DNA of 5,181 nucleotides from Anaerolineaceae bacterium 46_22 (GTDB lineage: Bacteria; Chloroflexota; Anaerolineae; Anaerolineales; Anaerolineaceae), in the NCBI GenBank assembly GCA_001508595.1, contig LGHA01000089.1:1-5181 (forward strand). Direction: 5' to 3'. The notes beneath the pieces were generated by a model that did not search any database, was not told the DNA's origin, and worked only from the letters and a program-made list of their open reading frames with translations. Positions within the stretch are counted from its first letter, which is position 1. Every line of letters begins with the position of its first letter. Positions 1-5,181 of this stretch are shown here, piece after piece. Made by a program: the position numbers and the translations under genes.

Positions 1-59
1 GGGAGTCGTTGGGCTTCATTATGCGCCGGGATAATGATCGAGAGAAACGGTTTTTCCAA
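1..59 (-). CDS. Family 2 glycosyltransferase, N-terminal fragment (runs off the window)
   Basis: Only 19 codons are visible; the rest lies to the left of the window. Read on the minus strand from the TTG at 59-57, the peptide is MEKPFLSIIIPAHNEAQRL. The run of hydrophobic residues followed by IPAHNEAQRL is the first beta strand and nucleotide-sugar-binding start of GT-A fold family 2 glycosyltransferases, as in dolichyl- or polyprenyl-phosphate sugar transferases. Such enzymes transfer a sugar from a nucleotide donor to a lipid carrier or polysaccharide at the inner membrane face. No ATG is available in this frame. TTG 59 was chosen because an AAAAAGG ribosome-binding site lies 8 nt upstream (68-74 on the plus strand); an upstream in-frame TTG at 77-75 is the alternative. 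The gene lies downstream of tRNA-Pro on the same strand, with a terminator between them. I see no clear promoter of its own. The subfamily and acceptor cannot be told from this fragment. Confidence 0.75.
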   Translation of the reverse strand, partial: MEKPFLSIIIPAHNEAQRL

Positions 60-91
60 GATTTGAGCCTTTTTCAATAACCCAATAAGAT

Positions 92-145
92 AAAAAATGG
101 GAAGGAGAACGTTGGTTAAGCCCTCCGTTCGTCTTCCCATTTTTT
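92..145 (-). terminator. Intrinsic terminator of tRNA-Pro (symmetric, may act on both strands)
   Basis: A perfect 13-bp inverted repeat, AAAAAATGGGAAG (92-104) against CTTCCCATTTTTT (133-145), is extended inside by GAACG (107-111) against CGTTC (126-130), leaving a 14-nt loop. On the minus strand it begins 4 nt after the tRNA 3' end and closes with six T residues, the form of a Rho-independent terminator. The A-tract and T-tract are symmetric, so it could also stop plus-strand transcription. It separates the tRNA from the glycosyltransferase gene. Confidence 0.88.
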
Positions 146-149
146 AAGG

Positions 150-223
150 TCGGGGTGGGCGGACTTGAACCGCCGACCTCCGCGTCCCAAACGCGGCGCG
201 CTGGCCGACTGCGCTACACCCCG
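150..223 (-). tRNA. tRNA-Pro, anticodon UGG
   Basis: The reverse complement folds into a complete 74-nt cloverleaf. The acceptor stem is CGGGGTG with CACCCCG, the D arm is GCGC with GCGC and has GG in its loop, and the anticodon stem CCGCG/CGCGG encloses loop TTTGGGA, giving anticodon TGG. A 5-nt variable loop AGGTC and T stem GGCGG/CCGCC with loop TTCAAGT follow. The C1-G72 pair, discriminator A73 and G35-G36 match the known identity elements of bacterial proline tRNAs. The CCA end is not encoded (the genome has CCT after A73), so it must be added by a nucleotidyltransferase. The UGG anticodon can read most or all CCN codons by wobble. The gene has its own promoter and terminator and appears monocistronic. 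Confidence 0.98.
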
Positions 224-232
224 GCAGATAAG

Positions 233-262
233 AGTATAATCCGAAGTATGTCCAAACGTCAA
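233..262 (-). promoter_or_regulatory. Promoter of tRNA-Pro
   Basis: On the minus strand there is a -35 box TTGACG (262-257), an 18-bp spacer and a -10 box TATACT (238-233), each matching the sigma-70 consensus at five of six positions. The predicted start is about 3 nt before the tRNA 5' end at 223, leaving almost no leader. The -35 box lies inside the first codons of the divergent esterase gene. Confidence 0.8.
235..240 (+). promoter_or_regulatory. -10 box of the esterase gene, possibly giving a leaderless mRNA
   Basis: A perfect TATAAT lies on the plus strand 7 nt before the ATG at 248, so a normal transcription start would fall on or next to the start codon. No good -35 box is present; GCTACA at 213-218, 16 bp upstream and inside the tRNA gene, matches only half. 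No strong Shine-Dalgarno precedes the ATG, which fits leaderless translation. The box overlaps the -10 box of tRNA-Pro on the opposite strand. Confidence 0.5.
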
Positions 263-1177
263 GCCTTCTCACCAACTTTGGCGCCCTCTTTCAGCAAACT
301 TGCAGCAGCGCTTGTTTGTCTCTTATTCCTGGTGGGATGCGGCACCCAGATCATTCCCGAACTCCCAACACAACCAACACAAGAAGAGCCCGGATTAAGC
401 ATCACAGATTCGCCTACCTTACCCCTAGTGAACACCGCCCAACCAAATGATCAGGAGCCCACACCCACGCCGGACTGCCTGTTAGACGGCGGTGCTGTCG
501 AAGAAATGGTTTTTTCAAGCGAAATCCTGGACGCTGATTTTTTCTATAAAATCTACCTGCCGCCGTGTTATGACTCAAACCCGGGTCAGGATTACCCGGT
601 CCTGTACCTTCTGCACGGGCTGTCGTATGACAATCAACAGTGGGTTCGATTGGGCCTGGCAAGCGAGATGGATGCGTTGATCTTGTCTGGTGAGGTTTCT
701 CCCTTTATTGTCGTCCTGCCCCTGGAAGCGCGCTTCGCCCCACCGGAGTCATCCCTTTTTGGTGATGCAGTCATCCAGGAACTCCTCCCTCACGTCGAGT
801 CAAATTTCCGTACGCTGGATGAGAAGGCATACCGGGCGATCGGCGGACTCTCACGGGGTGCCGCCTGGGCTGTCAGGCTTGGCTTTGAGCATTATGACCG
901 CTACGGCAAAGTCGGCGGGCACAGTCTGCCCTTGTTCAAGTCCGACGTAAACCGGGTTCAGATCTGGCTTAAAGAAATCCCAAAGGGAGATTTACCCTTG
1001 TTATACCTTGACATCGGTCGAAACGACCCGGATTGGCAAACGGCACTGGCATTTGCAGATCAACTGGATCAAAATGCCGTCCCCCATCAATGGTACCTTT
1101 TCAATGGCGATCATTCAGAATCTTACTGGTCAGCCCATTTGGCGCAATATCTTCGATGGTATGCCAGAGATTGGTAA
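248..1177 (+). CDS. Secreted lipoprotein esterase, esterase D / putative esterase family
   Basis: A 309-residue alpha/beta hydrolase that probably cleaves a carboxylic ester outside the membrane; its substrate is unknown. Residues 1-31 form a lipoprotein signal: basic start MSKRQ, hydrophobic stretch 18-29 and lipobox LVGC with lipidated Cys31. A Pro/Thr/Gln-rich linker (about 37-76) tethers the enzyme. The catalytic domain (about 84-309) has the oxyanion-hole HG (123-124) in LLYLLHG-like context, the nucleophile elbow GLSRG with Ser202, a likely acid Asp260 in DIGRND, and His289 in NGDHSESYW, which is the usual C-terminal His-x-x-x-x-Trp pattern of the family. The start at 248 is preferred to the upstream ATG at 155, which lies inside the tRNA gene and would put 31 unrelated residues before the signal peptide. 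ssb starts 64 bp downstream and no terminator is seen between them. Family assignment is firm; a specific substrate (feruloyl, acetyl or enterobactin-like) is not claimed. Confidence 0.9.
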   Translation: MSKRQAFSPTLAPSFSKLAAALVCLLFLVGCGTQIIPELPTQPTQEEPGLSITDSPTLPLVNTAQPNDQEPTPTPDCLLDGGAVEEMVFSSEILDADFFYKIYLPPCYDSNPGQDYPVLYLLHGLSYDNQQWVRLGLASEMDALILSGEVSPFIVVLPLEARFAPPESSLFGDAVIQELLPHVESNFRTLDEKAYRAIGGLSRGAAWAVRLGFEHYDRYGKVGGHSLPLFKSDVNRVQIWLKEIPKGDLPLLYLDIGRNDPDWQTALAFADQLDQNAVPHQWYLFNGDHSESYWSAHLAQYLRWYARDW

Positions 1178-1198
1178 GAAAATTTCGTCATATTGATG

Positions 1199-1204
1199 TA
1201 CAAT
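1199..1204 (+). promoter_or_regulatory. Weak candidate -10 box for the ssb operon
   Basis: TACAAT (five of six consensus bases) lies 37 nt before the ssb start codon in the 64-bp gap after the esterase gene. No convincing -35 box is found 16-18 bp upstream. The operon could equally be reached by read-through from the esterase gene, as no terminator intervenes. Confidence 0.3.
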
Positions 1205-1241
1205 AGGAATTGTCCAAACCATCAAAGAAAAGGGAGTAAAA

Positions 1242-1664
1242 ATGTATCAACAAATTACAATTGTCGGTTACCTGGGTCGAGATCCTGAAATGCGGTTCAC
1301 CCCCAGCGGCCAGGCTGTCACCAGTTTTTCGGTTGCGACCTCTCGCTCCTACACCACCAATGCCGGACAAAAAGTGGACGAAACCACCTGGTTCCGCATT
1401 TCAGTATGGGGCAGCCAGGCAGAAGCTTGCAACCAGTATCTTAAGAAGGGCAGCCCTGTGCTGGTCGTGGGTCGTCTGCGCCCTGATCCACAATCGGGTA
1501 ACCCACGCATTTATACGCGCAACGACGGTACGCCTGGTGCTTCATTTGAGATCAATGCACAAAATGTTCGGTTCTTGCCCGGCGGACGCGGCGATTCGGG
1601 CGGGTACCAGGAAGACATGGGCGACGACGCGGGAGGACCCGAGGAAGACGAAATCCCCTTCTAG
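1242..1664 (+). CDS. ssb: Single-stranded DNA-binding protein SSB
   Basis: A 140-residue bacterial SSB that coats single-stranded DNA during replication, repair and recombination and recruits partner proteins through its tail. The OB fold spans about residues 1-112, with the typical opening MYQQITIVGYLGRDPEMRFTP, conserved TSFSVATSRSY (27-37) and the aromatic patch ETTWFRISVWG (47-57), in which Trp50, Phe51 and Trp56 are the likely base-stacking residues. A short Gly/Asp-rich linker (113-133) leads to the acidic tip EEDEIPF, the protein-interaction peptide of bacterial SSBs. The length is somewhat short (E. coli SSB is about 178) because the linker is short. AGGGAG at 1231-1236 sits 5 nt before the ATG. 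It is the first gene of a tight unit with the DUF3467 and translin genes, 12 nt ahead of the former. It could be a housekeeping or a second SSB copy; the window cannot decide. Confidence 0.97.
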   Translation: MYQQITIVGYLGRDPEMRFTPSGQAVTSFSVATSRSYTTNAGQKVDETTWFRISVWGSQAEACNQYLKKGSPVLVVGRLRPDPQSGNPRIYTRNDGTPGASFEINAQNVRFLPGGRGDSGGYQEDMGDDAGGPEEDEIPF

Positions 1665-1676
1665 ACTGGAGCGTTT

Positions 1677-1982
1677 ATGCAAAAACCACCCATACCTGAC
1701 CTGAACCTGCCGGAAGACCTGGTATCGCAGTATGTCAATTTCGTCAGGATCTCTCATACTGCCTCGGAATTCGTAATGGATTTTTCCCTGCTTTTGCCGG
1801 GGGTTGTCAAACCAGAGGTTGAATCACGCCTGGTGATGTCCCCCACAGCGATGAAGCTTTTTCTACATGCCATGTCTGAAAACATCAAACGCTACGAAAG
1901 CAAATTCGGTGAAATCAGCCTGCCGGTACAGCATACACTTGCCGATGACCTGTTCCGACCTACCACCCCTGAGGAGGACTGA
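1677..1982 (+). CDS. DUF3467 family protein, function unknown
   Basis: A 101-residue soluble protein of the DUF3467 family, for which no biochemical function is established to my knowledge. The family core is visible as YVNFVRISHTASEFVMDF (19-36), then a Pro-Gly turn (41-42), SRLVMSP (50-56), and the helix KLFLHAMSENIKRYESKFGEI (about 59-79). Together these make the usual strand-strand-helix pattern of the family at its usual length of about 100 residues. There is no signal peptide, membrane segment or metal-binding cluster. GGAG at 1668-1671 lies 5 nt before the ATG. The gene follows ssb by 12 nt and overlaps the translin gene by one base (TGATG), so all three are probably co-transcribed and the last two translationally coupled. 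A role in nucleic acid handling is only an inference from these neighbours. Confidence 0.92.
   Translation: MQKPPIPDLNLPEDLVSQYVNFVRISHTASEFVMDFSLLLPGVVKPEVESRLVMSPTAMKLFLHAMSENIKRYESKFGEISLPVQHTLADDLFRPTTPEED
1971..1977 (+). promoter_or_regulatory. Strong ribosome-binding site of the translin gene, inside the DUF3467 gene
   Basis: GAGGAGG lies 4 nt before the ATG at 1982 and encodes part of the acidic C-terminus (EED) of the preceding protein. With the overlapping TGATG stop-start it supports coupled translation and fixes the translin start. Confidence 0.85.
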
Positions 1983-2650
1983 TGCCAATTGACCTTGAAG
2001 CCTTATCGGACCGCATCAGAGAATCCTTCGAAAGACAAAACCAAATCAGGGATGAGGCATTAGCCCAGAGTCGAAACCTGATCCGACATGCCGCCCGAGC
2101 CATACGCGCTATCCATCGGGACGACGCAGACCTGGCATACGAAAACCTTAAACAGGCGGATATGCTTGCAACGGCTTTACGTGAAGGCTTATCAGAAGAT
2201 CCGGATCTCTATTTTTCCGGTTACGCGCAGGATGCACTGAAAGAATATTGCGAAGCCCACCTCACGGTTGCAACGATCCTGAACAAGGATTGGCCTTCAC
2301 CAGAAGATCTGAAAGTGGAATTTGCCACCTACCTCAACGGCATGTCAGAGGTTGTTGGTGAGCTTCGCCGCCGAATCATGGACATCATGCGGGAAGGGCA
2401 TTCAAAGGAAGTAGAACGCCTTCTGGATGTCATGGATGATATCTATGCACAATTGGTCACCATGGACTTCCCGGACGCTCTGACATACGGTTTGCGGCGG
2501 CGGACAGATATTGCTCGCAGCATCATCGAACGCACCCAGGCGGATGTGACCATCAGCTATCGACAGCAAGAACTCGAGAAACGCATCATCAGCCTTTCAG
2601 AACAATTATCACAATTTGATTCGGAAAATCAGAATCAAAAAGACGATTAA
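1982..2650 (+). CDS. Translin-family protein (bacterial translin/TRAX homologue)
   Basis: A 222-residue, all-helical protein of the translin family. Eukaryotic translin and TRAX form the C3PO ring, which binds single-stranded nucleic acid and cleaves RNA; archaeal members form similar assemblies. Family hallmarks in order are SRNLIRHAARAIRAIHR (30-46), DLYFSGYAQDALKEYCEA (75-92), VEFATYLNGMSEVVGELRR (112-130), LLDVMDDIYAQL (147-158), FPDALTYGLRRRTDIARS (163-180) and ERTQADVT (183-190). Glu88 and Glu91 in EYCEA resemble the paired glutamates of the catalytic TRAX helix, so RNase activity is possible but unproven. The end motif differs from the common ERTRGDLT. The last 30 or so residues are a heptad-like, Gln/Glu-rich helix and a polar tail. 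It is the last gene of the ssb unit and overlaps the DUF3467 gene by one base. Databases sometimes label prokaryotic translins as haloacid dehalogenases; no HAD motif (DxDx[TV]) is present here. Confidence 0.9.
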   Translation: MPIDLEALSDRIRESFERQNQIRDEALAQSRNLIRHAARAIRAIHRDDADLAYENLKQADMLATALREGLSEDPDLYFSGYAQDALKEYCEAHLTVATILNKDWPSPEDLKVEFATYLNGMSEVVGELRRRIMDIMREGHSKEVERLLDVMDDIYAQLVTMDFPDALTYGLRRRTDIARSIIERTQADVTISYRQQELEKRIISLSEQLSQFDSENQNQKDD

Positions 2651-2663
2651 AAATCACAATTAC

Positions 2664-2720
2664 ATTAATTTCGCTCCTGCCGGATGTGCTTAACGCCATG
2701 AGCACATCCGGCAAATTAAT
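2664..2720 (+). repeat. Long extragenic palindrome after the translin gene, possible transcript end
   Basis: TGCCGGATGTGCT (2678-2690) and AGCACATCCGGCA (2701-2713) form a perfect 13-bp stem with a 10-nt loop, 27 nt after the translin stop. Outside it, ATTAATT (2664-2670) can pair with AATTAAT (2714-2720) across a 7-nt one-sided bulge. No U-tract follows on either strand, so it is not a textbook Rho-independent terminator. It may stabilise the mRNA 3' end, pause polymerase or be a copy of a dispersed palindromic repeat. Its arms resemble the GCCGGATG...ATCCGGC pattern of enterobacterial REP elements, which may be coincidence. Confidence 0.7.
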
Positions 2721-2754
2721 CCCAGGATCACCCGCTAAAGGCAAATTTCATTTA

Positions 2755-2784
2755 TTGACATTGTAATTATTTCAACATTATAGC
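2755..2784 (+). promoter_or_regulatory. Candidate promoter of the LysM-M23 peptidase gene
   Basis: A perfect -35 box TTGACA (2755-2760) is followed after 18 bp by TATAGC (2779-2784) or after 15 bp by CATTAT (2776-2781), each a four-of-six -10 match. The region is AT-rich. This start would give a leader of roughly 70 nt before the ATG at 2860. Confidence 0.55.
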
Positions 2785-2859
2785 GTTTTGAGCATTGGAA
2801 GAAGAAAAAGACTCGCTTTTCAATATCAAAGGTGTTAGACTCATTAGCGGAGTGAATTT

Positions 2860-4077
2860 ATGCAGGAACAGAAAAATCCCTGGTTTCGCCATGAGCAAAT
2901 AAGCCCTGAAGAAACCGTTTCCCCAACAATTGAACTAGAACAAACGACCGAGCCCATGATCAAACGCACATGGGAGTCTTTACGGCGAATTGGCCTGGGT
3001 GATTCTACATTACGCTTTGCTACTTTGGTTACAACCGTCTTGTTGATCCTTCTGGTTGTTTGGGTGATGGACGCGTTTTACCTAGATATTTCACAGCCTG
3101 AAAATGAATCCTTCAGCGCTGTCAATGCTGCAAACCTGCCGAATCCAACAACGCCCCCTCAAGTTCCCCTATTTAAAGCTGGCGGCAGTGATGCAGTCGG
3201 GGTTTCACGCAAAGCTGACCTTTACACGGTATTACCCGTTCGGAATGCACGCTATGAGGTCATCGAATACACCGTTGAATCGGGGGATTCGATTTTCTCT
3301 ATTGCCGATAAATTTAATCTCAATCCTGAAACCATTCTCTGGGGAAACCGCTATACGCTTGGCGATGACCCCCACTTTATTCTCCCCGGGCAAACCTTGA
3401 ATATTTTGCCCGTGGACGGCGTTTATCATATGTGGAGCGCTGGCGAGGGTTTGAATGGTGTTGCGTCTTATTATGATGTCTCACCAGAAGATATCATCAA
3501 TTGGCCGGGGAATAATTTGGACCCGGACGAGATTGGTGATTACGCCAACCCCAAAATTCCACCGGATACCATGCTCGTGATTCCCGGCGGCCATGGGACC
3601 TACACCGATTGGCGCACACCGCGCATCAGCCGTGAAGAACCTGCCACAGCCCAGCATCTTGGTCCGGGCGCCTGCACCGCCAGTTATGACGGCATCACAG
3701 GCAGCCTTGTCTTCATATGGCCCAGCACAGAGCGCTATCTTTCGGGATTTGATTACAGCCCTGAGACTAACCACTTTGCTATTGACATTGCCGGGCAGCA
3801 AGGCAACCCCATTTTTGCTGCAGATCACGGTGTGGTTGTGTATGCAGGCTGGAATGATTATGGCTATGGCGAGATGATCGTGATTGACCACGGCTCGGGC
3901 TGGCAGACCCTGTATGCGCACTTGAGCCAGATCAATGTCAGCTGCGGTCAGGAAGTGATGAAGGGGGACACGATTGGACTTATGGGCAGCACCGGCAAAT
4001 CAACCGGGCCCCACCTGCACTTCGAAATGCGCAGCGATGAATTCGGCCGGGTCAATCCCTGGAATTTCTTGAATTAA
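2860..4077 (+). CDS. Membrane-anchored LysM and M23 metallopeptidase (cell-wall hydrolase)
   Basis: A 405-residue protein that probably cleaves peptide cross-links of peptidoglycan from outside the membrane. A polar N-terminal tail (1-51) precedes one membrane helix (about 52-74), giving an N-in topology. After a Pro-rich linker come a clear LysM wall-binding domain (about 136-184, YTVESGDSIFSIADKF ... ILPGQTLNILP) and a second, looser LysM-like unit (about 188-242, ending IPPDTMLVIPGG). The M23 domain (about 282-405) keeps the zinc and catalytic set: His305 and Asp309 (HFAID, HxxxD), His354 (YAHL), and His385 and His387 (GPHLHFEM), so it should be an active endopeptidase of the NlpD/lysostaphin type. 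Cys272 and Cys362 are the only cysteines and could form an extracellular disulfide clamping the domain. GGAG at 2849-2852 lies 7 nt before the ATG. It has its own promoter and appears monocistronic. Two tandem TAA codons end it. Confidence 0.95.
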   Translation: MQEQKNPWFRHEQISPEETVSPTIELEQTTEPMIKRTWESLRRIGLGDSTLRFATLVTTVLLILLVVWVMDAFYLDISQPENESFSAVNAANLPNPTTPPQVPLFKAGGSDAVGVSRKADLYTVLPVRNARYEVIEYTVESGDSIFSIADKFNLNPETILWGNRYTLGDDPHFILPGQTLNILPVDGVYHMWSAGEGLNGVASYYDVSPEDIINWPGNNLDPDEIGDYANPKIPPDTMLVIPGGHGTYTDWRTPRISREEPATAQHLGPGACTASYDGITGSLVFIWPSTERYLSGFDYSPETNHFAIDIAGQQGNPIFAADHGVVVYAGWNDYGYGEMIVIDHGSGWQTLYAHLSQINVSCGQEVMKGDTIGLMGSTGKSTGPHLHFEMRSDEFGRVNPWNFLN

Positions 4078-4108
4078 TAAGTGGTTCTCTAAAGAAAATA
4101 ATAAAATC

Positions 4109-4133
4109 GGCGGGATGAAATTCGCATCCCGCC
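4109..4133. repeat. 9-bp hairpin, repeat unit 1
   Basis: GGCGGGATG and CATCCCGCC form a perfect stem around the 7-nt loop AAATTCG. On the minus strand the stem is followed by GATTTTATTATTTTC, so it would look like a weak terminator there, but no minus-strand gene leads into it. It is flanked on the left by AAAATCGGCGG, which recurs at 4217-4227. Confidence 0.75.
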
Positions 4134-4151
4134 CTACAAACATCTCCGTAG

Positions 4152-4176
4152 GGTGCGGTGCGATCTTCACCGCACC
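4152..4176. repeat. 9-bp hairpin, repeat unit 2
   Basis: GGTGCGGTG and CACCGCACC form a perfect stem around the 7-nt loop CGATCTT. The stem and loop lengths are the same as in the hairpin at 4109-4133. GTAGGG (4148-4153) at its left edge is complementary to CCCTAC (4132-4137) at the right edge of that hairpin, so the two units form an ordered inverted arrangement. Confidence 0.75.
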
Positions 4177-4216
4177 ATTATTGACTGTCTAAATTTGTTT
4201 TGGAAATTAAACGCAC

Positions 4217-4303
4217 AAAATCGGCGGCTTGATCGTCACGTCGTTCTTCCTTTACACCTAAATAAGTTCCGCTGCGCTCCAGGCAGGAATCCGCATCCCG
4301 CCC
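4217..4303. repeat. Degenerate second copy of repeat unit 1
   Basis: The words that open and close unit 1 recur in the same order: AAAATCGGCGG at 4217-4227 (first at 4103-4113) and CGCATCCCGCCC at 4292-4303 (first at 4123-4134), now 64 bp apart instead of 9. GGCAGGA (4282-4288) can pair with TCCCGCC (4296-4302) with one mismatch, giving a decayed version of the unit 1 hairpin. This suggests an interrupted or older copy of the same repeat. Confidence 0.55.
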
Positions 4304-4393
4304 AATAATGAATTTTTTAGCAATTCTTGACACCCCCAAAATCTTCAGCTGGGCCCAAACGCAAACATAGCCCTCCTGACCCTCCAAATCCTC

Positions 4394-5181
<788 letters not shown>

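Noticed and set aside
3..80. Plus-strand open frame ending in TAA at 78-80, a possible end of an upstream gene
   Set aside because: The peptide (ending FFQDLSLFQ) is unrecognisable and lies antisense to the clear glycosyltransferase opening on the minus strand.
155..247. Extension of the esterase gene to an upstream ATG at 155
   Set aside because: The added 31 codons are the antisense of tRNA-Pro (GGLEPPTSASQTRR is a familiar false translation of tRNA) and would bury the lipoprotein signal peptide. ATG 248 gives a proper signal sequence.
1261..1704. Plus-strand 147-codon open frame in another frame across ssb
   Set aside because: It is an out-of-frame shadow of ssb and the start of the DUF3467 gene, with no domain resemblance.
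2678..2713. Standard Rho-independent terminator after the translin gene
   Set aside because: The stem is strong, but the following bases are AAATTAATCCC on the plus strand and GGAGCGAAATT on the minus strand, with no T-run on either side.
3481..3921. Minus-strand 146-codon open frame within the peptidase gene
   Set aside because: It is antisense to the LysM-M23 coding sequence, whose domain motifs are unmistakable; the antisense product resembles no family I know.
4103..4303. CRISPR array
   Set aside because: The repeated words are short (11-12 bp), occur only twice and are unevenly spaced, and no cas gene is present.
4327..4332. TTGACA as a -35 box for the deaminase gene
   Set aside because: No -10-like sequence lies 16-18 bp downstream, and the true -10 at 4397 is 64 bp away.
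4178..4387. Minus-strand 69-codon open frame in the spacer before the deaminase gene
   Set aside because: It has no recognisable domain or clear ribosome-binding site, runs through the repeat words at 4217-4303, and reads like chance translation of repeat DNA.

Overview
The window looks like chromosomal DNA of a free-living bacterium, most likely a member of Chloroflexota and plausibly class Anaerolineae. This is inferred from gene content: a bacterial translin homologue beside a DUF3467 protein and ssb, an SSB ending in EDEIPF, and a membrane-anchored LysM-M23 peptidase. No marker gene settles the taxonomy. Base composition looks even across the coding regions, and I see no transposase, integrase or phage gene.

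Left end (1-240, minus strand): the first codons of a family 2 glycosyltransferase run off the window edge. Upstream of it on the same strand lies a tRNA-Pro(UGG) gene with its own terminator hairpin and a good sigma-70-type promoter. That promoter overlaps the start of the next gene, which is read the other way.

Centre left (248-2650, plus strand): a lipoprotein esterase of the esterase D type (248-1177) is followed after 64 bp by a tight three-gene unit: ssb (1242-1664), a DUF3467 protein (1677-1982) and a translin-family protein (1982-2650). The last two overlap by one base. Because SSB and translin are both single-strand nucleic acid-binding families, the unit suggests a shared role in single-strand DNA or RNA handling. 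The unit ends at a perfect 13-bp palindrome that has no U-tract.

Centre right (2860-4077, plus strand): a single-pass membrane protein with two LysM-type modules and an intact M23 metallopeptidase domain has its own promoter and is probably a cell-wall hydrolase. The next 354 bp (4078-4431) hold no credible gene. They contain two 9-bp hairpins, a third degenerate one and repeated flanking words, which look like remnants of a dispersed palindromic repeat.

Right end (4432-5181, plus strand): a TTG-started adenine/adenosine deaminase-family gene, truncated by the window edge, follows a near-perfect extended -10 promoter.

The least ordinary features are the ssb-DUF3467-translin unit, the back-to-back overlapping -10 boxes between tRNA-Pro and the esterase, and the repeat cluster at 4103-4303. 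I did not find a defence system, CRISPR array or biosynthetic cluster.
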